Of a stretch of DNA of 64,000 bases, positions 19,146-26,787 are shown piece after piece. Made by a program: the position numbers and the translations under genes. The first letter of the stretch is position 1, and each line of letters opens with the position of its first letter. A model generated the notes under the pieces. The model was not told where the DNA came from, did not search any database, and was given only the letters and a program-made list of their open reading frames with translations. The stretch is from Scatosoma sp045576335. Its GTDB lineage: Bacteria; Bacillota; Clostridia; Christensenellales; Borkfalkiaceae. Location of the stretch: the NCBI GenBank assembly GCA_045576335.1, contig JAZNGH010000022.1, positions 8,751 through 72,750 on the forward strand, given 5' to 3'.

Positions 19146-20087
19146 TTAATAATCCACCACTTCGACCTTTTCAATCAGCCAACGAATGGTCATGATTACG
19201 GGTACGGCAATCAGGGTGAGCAATACGCCCGCCGCCGCGACTTCGTTATAGTCCGCCGCGCCGCCGTTTTTCAGCTTATAGAATATCCAATAGCCCATCG
19301 TCGCCGTTTCGTTTCTACCCTCCGTGAACAAATGCACGGGACCGCTGTTGCTGAATACCGTCGTCATACTCAAAATGAACAGCGTCGAAAGCGTAGACCA
19401 TACGAGCGGGAAAATGAACATGGTAAATTCCTGAAAGGTGTTCGCACCGTCCAAGCGCGCCGATTCCAAAACCTCTACGGGGATTCTCGCAAGCGCGCCG
19501 CCCAAAAGCAGCATATTACCGCCCCAGCCCATCCAAAGCGAATAGACCATAAGCGTACCCATTGCGTAGTTGGGGTCGCCCAAAAAGTCGGGAACGGACG
19601 TTACGCCGAAGCTTTGCAAAAGCAATCCGAACGGACCGCTCGGCATAATCAGCTGTGAAAACATACTCGCCACGGCAACGCCGGGGATAATGGCAGGCAG
19701 GTAAAAAATGACCTGAAACACCTTATAGCCCGTAATGCGCTTGTACAGGAAATACGCAATCAAAAGCTGGAAAGGCAGCATAAGCGTATCCTTCAAAAAC
19801 CACAGCCCCGTATTCTTCAAACACGATAAAATGGAAAAGCTCTTGTCCAAAGGTTGTGTGGTGAGATTGATAAACACCTTTTCAAAGCTGCCCATTCCCC
19901 ATTCGCCCGACGGAAGCTGGAACGCCATCAATACGGAATTGAAATTGACGAAAATCCAACCGTTCAGGAAAATGATGATGGGGATTGCCAGCATCACAAC
20001 CACGAATACCCTATCCAGCGTCTTTAAGCCTTTCTTCTTTTTGACGGGCGGACGAGCGGCAAGCGTTTGCGCTTGTATATCGTTCAT
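19146..20087 (-). CDS. Carbohydrate ABC transporter permease (MalF/UgpA-like)
   Basis: A 313-residue permease of the first-permease CUT1 type. A charged cytoplasmic N-terminus (PVKKKKGLKTLDR) leads into the first helix; about six helices follow. The EAA loop is 'VEVLESARLDGANTFQEFTMFIFPL'. It has an AAGGAGG ribosome site. The two permeases, the binding protein and the GH20/GH109-like genes upstream form a single run with gaps below 45 bp, implying co-transcription. It forms the membrane channel together with the downstream permease. Confidence 0.93.
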   Translation of the reverse strand: MNDIQAQTLAARPPVKKKKGLKTLDRVFVVVMLAIPIIIFLNGWIFVNFNSVLMAFQLPSGEWGMGSFEKVFINLTTQPLDKSFSILSCLKNTGLWFLKDTLMLPFQLLIAYFLYKRITGYKVFQVIFYLPAIIPGVAVASMFSQLIMPSGPFGLLLQSFGVTSVPDFLGDPNYAMGTLMVYSLWMGWGGNMLLLGGALARIPVEVLESARLDGANTFQEFTMFIFPLVWSTLSTLFILSMTTVFSNSGPVHLFTEGRNETATMGYWIFYKLKNGGAADYNEVAAAGVLLTLIAVPVIMTIRWLIEKVEVVDY

Positions 20088-20108
20088 ACTTTTTCCTCCT
20101 TGCTTTGC

Positions 20109-21710
20109 TTATAGCTCGCTCACGCTGACCAAGCCGCGATACAGATTGTACTGCAAGCCCCAGTCCGCGTAGGGCAAAATTTCTTCTTCCAGCTCGGGGA
20201 TATTTTCAACCTTCCCCTCCAAATACTCCACGAGCCGTTCGCGACAATCCAAAATCCGACCGCGCAAGCCGCTCAAACGGATTTGTTGAATTTCCCAGCC
20301 GTAAGGCTTGTATTCTTTCATCCACATTTTCCGCATATACTTACGGAATTCTTCCACTCTGTCCGCGGCAAGCGCGTAATCGTCCACGAGCGTCCGCAAT
20401 TCCTTTTTGTTCTTGCTTTGATAGGCTTCCCGCGTCCGCAAACCCAAGTACGCCTTGACCTCCAACGCACGGCAAAGCGAAGCGAGCGTGTCGAAAATAT
20501 ATTTGTATTCCCCCGTCCGTTTCGCCGTGGCTTCCAGCGTTTTCGCATATTCGCCGTAAGGGATTTTGTCTACCTCCTTCAAGGGATGATCCTTCCAGCC
20601 GAGGAAGCAGTCGTTATACAGCAACGCCTTGCTCGCGTTTTCCCGAAGCAAGCCGTCGGGGTCGCGGCTCGTGACGTTGGGCAGGTCGGCGAGCATAAAA
20701 TCGTCGAACGAAATCCCGAACATATCCGAAAAGCCCTTTTTAATCTTCGCTTCGTCGAAATTGCCGTCGGCGTACTGTTTTACCGCGTACAGAACGGGCA
20801 AGGTCGAAAAATACGAGCAATCGTTTCCGTCTACGCCCCAAAGGGTGATAAAGATATTGCGTACGGAATGATTTGCCGCCTGCTTGATCGCGCATTTCAT
20901 TGCCGCGAGGGAATAGCGGTTGAAGGGCGCAAACCCGTTCCAGCACCAAGCCCCGCCCGCGTACCAAAGCTCGCGATTGAAATCCTCGTGCTGGCGGAAA
21001 AGCTCATCGAACATTTCCTCCGTCAGCTCGTGTTCGCCGTAGTCCCAGTAACAGATATCCACGCGTTTGGGCACTTTACCAATGACCTCGCTCGGAATAC
21101 GCGCGCCTTTTACGTAATATTCCCCGTAATTGTTCAAGCGGAAGAACATATCGCTCCACATATGTATTCTAAACCCGTATTTCTCGGCAATCTCTACCAC
21201 GCGGTTGAGGTGTTTCAAAAGCAAATCGAAGCGGTTGCAATAGCCGTGCTTGTCAAGGTATTTGCCAAGCCCCACCTTATGCGCCTCGTCCATACCGATA
21301 TTTACGACGTCGGTGCGGAAACATTCCCGACAGGTCTTGAACATTTTGTCAATCAATTCGTAGGTTTTCGGCTCGTCGATAAGCAAAATATTATCGATAT
21401 CCACGATATCCGCGTAATGGGGCAATTTGACGAGGTTGGTCAAATGTGCAAGCGTGTGTATACAAGGCGAAAGCTCTATGCCCCGCTCGAACGCGTAATC
21501 GTCCAGCTCCTTTAATTCCTCTTGGGAATACCCCCCGCGAAGATAGCCAAAGTAAGGCTCGCCCTCGATTTCGTACACGTCGTCCATGCCGATTTCAAGG
21601 AAGTTATAGCCCATTTTGCTGATAGTATCTATCAAGCGTTTAATCTGCTCGACCTTCATAACGCCGTTTGCAGAACAATCGATTAAAACACCAAAACGGT
21701 TATAATTCAT
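20109..21710 (-). CDS. GH20-like beta-N-acetylhexosaminidase (cytoplasmic)
   Basis: About 533 residues; of two nearby ATGs I choose 21710, since GGGAGAG is spaced about six bases from it but only two from the upstream one. No signal peptide. The TIM barrel contains 'GYNFLEIGMDDVYEIEG', 'SPCIHTLAHL' and 'DVVNIGMDEAHKVGLGKY', where the Asp-Glu pair matches the GH20 catalytic D-E. The C-terminal 200 residues are helical and charged. GH20 enzymes use substrate-assisted catalysis to remove terminal GlcNAc or GalNAc. Being cytoplasmic and beside the permeases, it should act on imported HexNAc-containing oligosaccharides. Could be another clan-K-like activity, but the D-E motif supports the call. 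Confidence 0.8.
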   Translation of the reverse strand: MNYNRFGVLIDCSANGVMKVEQIKRLIDTISKMGYNFLEIGMDDVYEIEGEPYFGYLRGGYSQEELKELDDYAFERGIELSPCIHTLAHLTNLVKLPHYADIVDIDNILLIDEPKTYELIDKMFKTCRECFRTDVVNIGMDEAHKVGLGKYLDKHGYCNRFDLLLKHLNRVVEIAEKYGFRIHMWSDMFFRLNNYGEYYVKGARIPSEVIGKVPKRVDICYWDYGEHELTEEMFDELFRQHEDFNRELWYAGGAWCWNGFAPFNRYSLAAMKCAIKQAANHSVRNIFITLWGVDGNDCSYFSTLPVLYAVKQYADGNFDEAKIKKGFSDMFGISFDDFMLADLPNVTSRDPDGLLRENASKALLYNDCFLGWKDHPLKEVDKIPYGEYAKTLEATAKRTGEYKYIFDTLASLCRALEVKAYLGLRTREAYQSKNKKELRTLVDDYALAADRVEEFRKYMRKMWMKEYKPYGWEIQQIRLSGLRGRILDCRERLVEYLEGKVENIPELEEEILPYADWGLQYNLYRGLVSVSEL

Positions 21711-21731
21711 TTTCATCTCTCCCACGCGCAA

Positions 21732-22928
21732 TTAAAGCGCGAACGTATTTTTCTTCGTTATCCATTTCCCGTCCGTAAAGTCGGGGAATGTCACCGTTTG
21801 TCCCGTTTGCATAGACTGCTCGGAAAGCACGCTCACGCACATCCAAGTCGCCATATCGTACACGTCAATCGGCATTTCCTCGCCCTTATCCAACGCCTCG
21901 AAAAAGGCGTCGAACACGAGCACGTCCAAATCGTCGTGCCCCTCCTCGCTCTGCTTTGCCGTTTTCCAAAGAGGATGCTCGTATTTTGCGTAATATTCGT
22001 CCAAATTTTTGTAATGTTCGCTCCAATCCCAAATTTCCTCGGGGAAATCCTCCTCCAAGTATGCGGAGCTGCTATCCTCGCTGATCAGCCCTTTCGTGCC
22101 CTGCACGTAAAAGCCGCGGGAATAGTAGCGAGGCAGGCAGGTATCCAGCGTAATCGTCACCGTTTCGCCGTTTTGGCATTTGATGACCGTCGTCACCACG
22201 TCCGATTGCTGAAAGGTCACGCCTTTCAAACTCTCGATATTTTTATCCTGCACGTATGTTTTCAAACCCACCGATTTACTGCCCACCGAAACGAGGCTCA
22301 CGAAGCGGTTGCCACAGTTGATATCCAAAAGCTTTGCAATCGGTCCAAGCTCGTGCGTGGGATAGTTTTCCGCGTTGCGGTGGATATACTGCTGCAAGCG
22401 GTAATGCCTTTTTTCGCCTCCGCTCGTCACCTCTTCGCGCAAATCGTGTCTGTACCCGCCCGAGCAATGTACAATTTCGCCAAGCTTGCCCAATCGTTTC
22501 ATATTTAACGCCAACAGCTCCAAACGCCCGTAACAGCAATTTTCCATCATCATAATGGGCGTTTTCGTGCGCTCGTAGCAGCGAACGAGTTCCCAAAGGC
22601 TTTCTAAACTATACGCGCCGCCCACCTCGCAAGCTACGGGCACGCCGCGCTCCATAGCGTATAAGCATACCTCGATATGCGCTTGCCAAGAGGTCGCGAC
22701 GACGATTGCGTCGGGCTTGGTTTCGTCGATACATTTTTTATAATCGGTGTAAATTGCGGGGCGCGGTCTGCCGTCCTCCACCATTTCGTTGGCGATATAT
22801 TCGCATCTGTCCTCGTAACCGTCGCATACCGCAATAAAATGCGCGTACTTGCGCGCGCGCAGGGATACGCGGTACAAGCCCTCGCCTCTGCCGCCGACGC
22901 CGATTAACGCTACTCTAAACTCTCTCAT
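21732..22928 (-). CDS. Gfo/Idh/MocA-family protein, GH109-like
   Basis: A 398-residue NAD-binding Rossmann protein: 'VALIGVGGRGEGLYR' at residue 6 is the nucleotide-binding loop. 'CEVGGAYSLESLW' replaces the usual EKP loop, and 'YIHRNAENYPTHELGPIAKLLDINCGNRF' aligns with the 'YPTHGLGPVAQ..NINRGDRF' block of GH109 alpha-N-acetylgalactosaminidases, which cleave by a redox NAD mechanism. No signal peptide or Tat motif, unlike many characterised GH109 enzymes. It is the first gene of the long operon, with a GAAGGAG site. Alternative: an ordinary sugar dehydrogenase. GH109-like is the best match to the residues I can see. Confidence 0.8.
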   Translation of the reverse strand: MREFRVALIGVGGRGEGLYRVSLRARKYAHFIAVCDGYEDRCEYIANEMVEDGRPRPAIYTDYKKCIDETKPDAIVVATSWQAHIEVCLYAMERGVPVACEVGGAYSLESLWELVRCYERTKTPIMMMENCCYGRLELLALNMKRLGKLGEIVHCSGGYRHDLREEVTSGGEKRHYRLQQYIHRNAENYPTHELGPIAKLLDINCGNRFVSLVSVGSKSVGLKTYVQDKNIESLKGVTFQQSDVVTTVIKCQNGETVTITLDTCLPRYYSRGFYVQGTKGLISEDSSSAYLEEDFPEEIWDWSEHYKNLDEYYAKYEHPLWKTAKQSEEGHDDLDVLVFDAFFEALDKGEEMPIDVYDMATWMCVSVLSEQSMQTGQTVTFPDFTDGKWITKKNTFAL

Positions 22929-22960
22929 ATCCGTTCTCCTTCTTCTAATAGCTCTTTTGA

Positions 22961-23058
22961 TTCTCCGTTTGTTAAAACGGAGAATAGGAGTACTCCTATT
23001 TTTTTCACAATACCATTATACCATAAGCTTTTTTATGGGTATAGATAAAAAAATACCC
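22961..23058 (-). promoter_or_regulatory. Glycan operon promoter with three inverted repeats
   Basis: A -10 box TATAAT lies at 23015-23020 (minus strand) with no good -35, suggesting activator dependence. Around it: GGGTAT-N10-ATACCC at 23037-23058, centred about 39 bases upstream of the predicted start; a perfect 18-bp palindrome AATAGGAGTACTCCTATT at 22983-23000, just downstream of the start; and a 10-bp hairpin TTCTCCGTTT/AAACGGAGAA at 22961-22984 in the leader. Candidates for AraC and repressor binding. Confidence 0.6.
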
Positions 23059-23121
23059 TTTTTTAGCGTTTTTTATCCTTTAATATTGTTAAAAAAATTC
23101 TATAATTCCATTTCTTTCCAC

Positions 23122-23151
23122 TTGACAAAAAAGAAATATTTGGTTTATAAT
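23122..23151 (+). promoter_or_regulatory. Consensus sigma-A promoter of AraC regulator (leaderless)
   Basis: TTGACA at 23122-23127 and TATAAT at 23146-23151, 18-bp spacer. The start codon ATG at 23158 lies exactly seven bases after the -10, where transcription should begin, and no ribosome site precedes it. Confidence 0.85.
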
Positions 23152-23157
23152 ACGGAT

Positions 23158-23988
23158 ATGATACAGTATAATTTGAATTTATTGCGTAATCTTTTCGAAG
23201 ATTTCAGTTATTTAATCAAAACGACAATTTCCTTTTTCGACGATAATTTTCTGCCCACTTCGGTACATAGCGAGGACAGACGGGAAAATCATTTGTGTTC
23301 GCTGATTAAAAACAGCTGGAACTGTCGGCATAACTGCACGGTTTCGGACGAGCAATGCTTTGAACGGTTCAGAAACGGGGAAAGCTTCTTTTATTATCAT
23401 TGTCATTTCGGCTTGATTGAAATGGCGTTTCGATTCTCCGTCAACAACGTGACCTACGGCTACGTTATAATCGGGCCTTTCCGCGACCAGAAAAATTCCA
23501 AAGCGACGGTGGAAGCCATTAAAAGGCTTTGCACGGACGAGCAGCTTTTGGAAAAGACGCTGCAAACCTATCAAAAAATTCCCACCTTTTCGTTGGAAAA
23601 ATTTTACGCGATAAAAAACATTTCTTTCTCTATTTTCGACTATGCGAAAAACCATAATATCATTTCGGAAAAGAGCAATATTTTCTCCGAGCAAATAGAG
23701 CCGTATATTCTTTCGCATTTGCAGGATACACTGACGATTGAGGGGCTTTGCAAGACTTTTTTCCTGACGCAAAAACAGCTGTACAACGTCTTTGAAAAGA
23801 ACACGCACAAAACGCCCAAGCGTTATATCAACGAGCAAAGGGTGTATTCGGCAAGGCATTTGATTATCACAACCAACCTGCCTCTATCCGAAATTGCCGC
23901 TTCCGTCGGCGTGCCCGATTATAATTATTTCATCAAAATCTTCAAATCGTACGACGGGCATACGCCTATGCATTATCGTAAGCATTAA
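23158..23988 (+). CDS. AraC-family regulator with PocR-like sensor domain
   Basis: A 276-residue transcription factor. The ATG at 23158 is the only sensible start: it sits seven bases after a consensus -10 and lacks a ribosome site, implying a leaderless message; longer frames would run back through the promoter and into the divergent gene. The N-terminal ~130 residues contain a Cys-rich pattern ('NSWNCRHNCTVSDEQC', 'FYYHCHFGLIEMAF', 'YGYVIIGPF') matching the PocR ligand/redox-sensing domain. The C-terminal ~100 residues are two AraC helix-turn-helix motifs ('TIEGLCKTFFLTQKQLYNVF', 'PLSEIAASVGVPDYNYFIKIF'). Divergent from the glycan operon, it probably activates it in response to a sugar or metabolite. 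Confidence 0.92.
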   Translation: MIQYNLNLLRNLFEDFSYLIKTTISFFDDNFLPTSVHSEDRRENHLCSLIKNSWNCRHNCTVSDEQCFERFRNGESFFYYHCHFGLIEMAFRFSVNNVTYGYVIIGPFRDQKNSKATVEAIKRLCTDEQLLEKTLQTYQKIPTFSLEKFYAIKNISFSIFDYAKNHNIISEKSNIFSEQIEPYILSHLQDTLTIEGLCKTFFLTQKQLYNVFEKNTHKTPKRYINEQRVYSARHLIITTNLPLSEIAASVGVPDYNYFIKIFKSYDGHTPMHYRKH

Positions 23989-23995
23989 ATAAACG

Positions 23996-24038
23996 AAAAA
24001 AACGCCCGCGCGGTGCTGTTTAGCACCGTGCGGGCGTT
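23996..24038 (-). terminator. Bidirectional intrinsic terminator
   Basis: A 17-bp stem (one G-U pair) with a GTTT loop at 24001-24038. On the minus strand it is followed by seven U residues, so it ends the 24051-26612 operon; it also lies just after the AraC stop codon and can serve the convergent plus-strand transcript less efficiently. Confidence 0.85.
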
Positions 24039-24050
24039 CGCTATTTATTT

Positions 24051-24593
24051 TCAGAAATACTCTTTCAAATAGGCGTAATATTTAGGCACGTGGAATTTCC
24101 CGCGCATAGTGGGCACGAGCGCAAACAGATGCTTTTCCATCTCTCCCCCGTCCGTTTCCAGACGGTAAGCGTTGAAATACGTTTCACCCTCCCCCGTTTT
24201 AATCGCCGTTTCGGGGAAACGGAGAGTCGCGATATAACCGTCCGCGGTACGCTCCACCTCGCTTTGCACGAAGCAATCCTCCACAAAGCCGATATTTAAT
24301 TGCGGCTCGCCCTTTTCGTTCTCGCCGCAGTATTCCATTTTGGCGACCATCAATTCGTTTAACGGGCTTATCTCGATTTCGTAATAGACCTTACGCGCGG
24401 GGTCGGAGCCTATCAAAAGCTCGCACGCGTCCCCCTCGGAATGTATGCCGTTATACCCTCTGTTCGGGCAGTAATATTTGCAATTTTTCGCGGTGAACAC
24501 GAAGGTCAGCACGCCGCCGTCCTCCTTGATTTCCACCGTCGTATCGTAAGCCGCTTTTTCCCCGTATCGACAATCCTTCAACGAATAAATCAT
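24051..24593 (-). CDS. CBM9-like carbohydrate-binding protein
   Basis: A 180-residue soluble protein with no signal peptide. The pattern 'HSEGDACELLIGSDPARKVYYEIEISPLNEL' matches the CBM9-like / DUF1083-type domain found at the ends of surface and cytoplasmic glycan-active proteins ('xxDSxVExFxxP......YxxxExNP.G'). 'DGYIATLRFPETA' and 'YFNAYRLET' continue the same fold. It is the second gene of a two-gene operon after a TIM-barrel hydrolase, 15 bp apart, with AAAAGGAG before the ATG. It may bind sugars or stabilise its partner; no enzyme residues are visible. Confidence 0.75.
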   Translation of the reverse strand: MIYSLKDCRYGEKAAYDTTVEIKEDGGVLTFVFTAKNCKYYCPNRGYNGIHSEGDACELLIGSDPARKVYYEIEISPLNELMVAKMEYCGENEKGEPQLNIGFVEDCFVQSEVERTADGYIATLRFPETAIKTGEGETYFNAYRLETDGGEMEKHLFALVPTMRGKFHVPKYYAYLKEYF

Positions 24594-24608
24594 AGCCGTT
24601 TTCTCCTT

Positions 24609-26612
24609 TTATGAAATGATAAAGGTGTGCGTGGACAAATATTTCATAGGCACTTTTATTTTTACGCCCTTTTCGCTTCGCGTAAACGCGGTTTTCTTGA
24701 CCTTGCCGCTCTTTTTATCCACGCGCGATATCTTTTGCACGGGGATATTGCAAAGCTCCAAATCCACCGTTTGGAAGTTCTCTTCCGTGCTGTTGACGAC
24801 GATTACGATACTGTCGTTTTCGCGTTTGTAGCGGTACGCATACACGCCCGCGTGGTTGGTAAACAGCAGCTCCGCGCCCGTCGTTTTCAGCCAATTTCGA
24901 ACGATAGTCGTACGCAAGTCGTGGAACTGCTCCAACAAAATTTCGTCCTTGATAATATAAGGCACGACGAGGAAACGCTCACCCGCCGTATAACCGTACC
25001 CCACCGCCTGCATACGGTAATCGTAAACCTTGGAAAGGGGCGTAACGGCGTTTGCTTCGTACTCGATGTTCACGAAATCGCCCGCGCGGAAAAAGGTCGT
25101 CGCGCGGTAGCCCTTGCGGTCGTTGACGATTACGCCGTCCTCCGCTTGCTCAAAGCTGTGCACGTCCCGCTCGGTGTGCATACGCGTATAGCTCTTCGCG
25201 CAAATCAGCTCGCCCAAGCCCTCGTCAATCAGCGTTTCCGCCGCGCCGCCGTCTACGATTACGCAGTTGCGCGCAAAGAGCGCGCGGAGCTGTTCTTCCG
25301 TGAAGTTGCGAACGGCAGCGTTGGACAAAACGACTACCTTATTTTCAAGATTTTTTTCCGTAGAGGGCTTGCAATTGACGCCGTACGCGGAAAGGTACGC
25401 CCCGAACATAAACTCGTCGGGATAAAAATCGTCGAAGCTCTTGATATTTTTACGGTTGTAAACGTTCTTCTCGTCCGCAGGCAAAATTACGCCGTCCAGC
25501 GTGGAAAAATCGGGCGCAAGCGCGAGCACGCCGTTTAAGTAGGGTGTGATTTCCCGTATTTTTTGACCGTAGCCAAAGCCGTCGATTGCACCGTTCCCCG
25601 CAAAATCGAAGATATCGTAGGTCATGCCCTTGACGCAAAGCGGAATGGACGATTCCAGCTGAAAGCGCAAAAAACGGGCTTCCTTGGAAAAGGTGGAAAA
25701 CGAGCCGTTTTCCAGCTCGGGATAAATCGTACATTCCTTGGGCAACAGCGCGCGGGCAATCACGGTATGGTAATTGAACAGTACGTAATATTCCTTACCG
25801 CTCATCTCTCCGTAGCAAGGCAAGTGCAGGCGGTTAATCATTTCCCCGCCCTGTGCCAAGCCGTTATGTACGCCCTGCCAATCGCGCCCCTCCATGCTGT
25901 GCTTTTGGTGCATAGAGGACATCAAACCGACCTTCGTACCTAAGCCCAAATCCTTGACCGTTTTACCCAAAAACTCCGCAAGCTCTCGCATACATTCCCG
26001 ATTGACGTCCAGCCAAGCGCGTTTTACGTCCTCGTCACAGGTCTTTTTGAAAAGCTTGTCCACGAATTGCTCTCTGGTATAGTTTTTGCCTAATTTTTCA
26101 TTGAATTTTTGCATGTGCAACGCGCAAAAACAGCCGCCGTATTTAAGCGGCGGGTGATTGTGCAAGCGAAAATCATCCTCCACCCACACGACTTCGGGGT
26201 CAATCTCGGATATGATATACGAATAAAAATCTTTGTAATACGCCCGCCAGTTTTGACAATACGGGCAAGCGACCGATTGACTTTGCGTACCCTCGTAATC
26301 GACCATAGTCGTAAAATTTTGACCGTCCTTTAAGGGACGCTTTCTGTCCAAATGCCCGATTTCAATCCAAGGATTTAAGCTCACGCTAATCCCGTTTTCC
26401 GTCAAGAGCTTCTTCGCCCTTTTCATAGTCGCAAGCCAAGGCTTTGCTTCTTCCTTGGTCATATGTCCGACGTTATATTCTTCCGAATTGATAAACAGCA
26501 TTACGTTTTTTACGCCGTAACGCAAGCAAAAATCCAAAACGCTTTGCAGGCGTTGCTCTTCGTGATGGTCGGGAACGACTTGTATTCTCAAACAATGCAA
26601 AAACTTGTTCAT
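24609..26612 (-). CDS. Uncharacterised TIM-barrel glycoside hydrolase-like protein
   Basis: A 667-residue cytoplasmic protein. The N-terminal ~350 residues read as a TIM barrel: 'YGVKNVMLFINSEEYNVG', 'ISVSLNPWIEIGHLDRK', 'DPEVVWVEDDFRLHNHPP' (acidic ED-D cluster on a strand end), 'ECTIYPELENGSFSTFSKE' (Glu on a strand end). Residues ~400-500 resemble the GATase-like middle domain of GH42 enzymes ('NKVVVLSNAAVRNFTEEQL', 'CVIVDGGAAETLIDEG'), and a C-terminal small beta-domain follows. So a GH42-like architecture is likely, but the family signature NE at the acid/base is not clear. I do not recognise a characterised family. A GGAG site and its own promoter precede it. Confidence 0.65.
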   Translation of the reverse strand: MNKFLHCLRIQVVPDHHEEQRLQSVLDFCLRYGVKNVMLFINSEEYNVGHMTKEEAKPWLATMKRAKKLLTENGISVSLNPWIEIGHLDRKRPLKDGQNFTTMVDYEGTQSQSVACPYCQNWRAYYKDFYSYIISEIDPEVVWVEDDFRLHNHPPLKYGGCFCALHMQKFNEKLGKNYTREQFVDKLFKKTCDEDVKRAWLDVNRECMRELAEFLGKTVKDLGLGTKVGLMSSMHQKHSMEGRDWQGVHNGLAQGGEMINRLHLPCYGEMSGKEYYVLFNYHTVIARALLPKECTIYPELENGSFSTFSKEARFLRFQLESSIPLCVKGMTYDIFDFAGNGAIDGFGYGQKIREITPYLNGVLALAPDFSTLDGVILPADEKNVYNRKNIKSFDDFYPDEFMFGAYLSAYGVNCKPSTEKNLENKVVVLSNAAVRNFTEEQLRALFARNCVIVDGGAAETLIDEGLGELICAKSYTRMHTERDVHSFEQAEDGVIVNDRKGYRATTFFRAGDFVNIEYEANAVTPLSKVYDYRMQAVGYGYTAGERFLVVPYIIKDEILLEQFHDLRTTIVRNWLKTTGAELLFTNHAGVYAYRYKRENDSIVIVVNSTEENFQTVDLELCNIPVQKISRVDKKSGKVKKTAFTRSEKGVKIKVPMKYLSTHTFIIS

Positions 26613-26638
26613 ACGTTTTTCTCCATTCTTTTTTTAAC

Positions 26639-26666
26639 AGTATACCATAAAAAACAATACTGACAA
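26639..26666 (-). promoter_or_regulatory. Promoter of the TIM-barrel hydrolase operon
   Basis: TTGTCA (26661-26666) and TATACT (26639-26644) with a 16-bp spacer on the minus strand. The -10 context TTATGGTATACT resembles TTATGGTATAAT upstream of the glycan operon at 23015. The 120 bases upstream are AT-rich and contain AAATAGGG and CCCTATTTT half-sites. Confidence 0.6.
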
Positions 26667-26787
26667 GGGGAGATTTTCAAAGTAAAATAGGGTGATACTT
26701 AACTCCTTTCCCTATTTAATTATAATTTAATTACCCTTTGAATGCAAGAATTTTAGCGAAAAAAACGTAGTAGTTTTTTATCCTTTT

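Noticed and set aside
22130..22150. GGCAGGCAGGTATCC as another copy of the recurrent motif
   Set aside because: Only the first ten bases match; it lacks GCGTTSA, so it was not counted.
22849..23157. N-terminal extension of the AraC gene
   Set aside because: It crosses the consensus promoter and the divergent gene start; its peptide is AT-driven.
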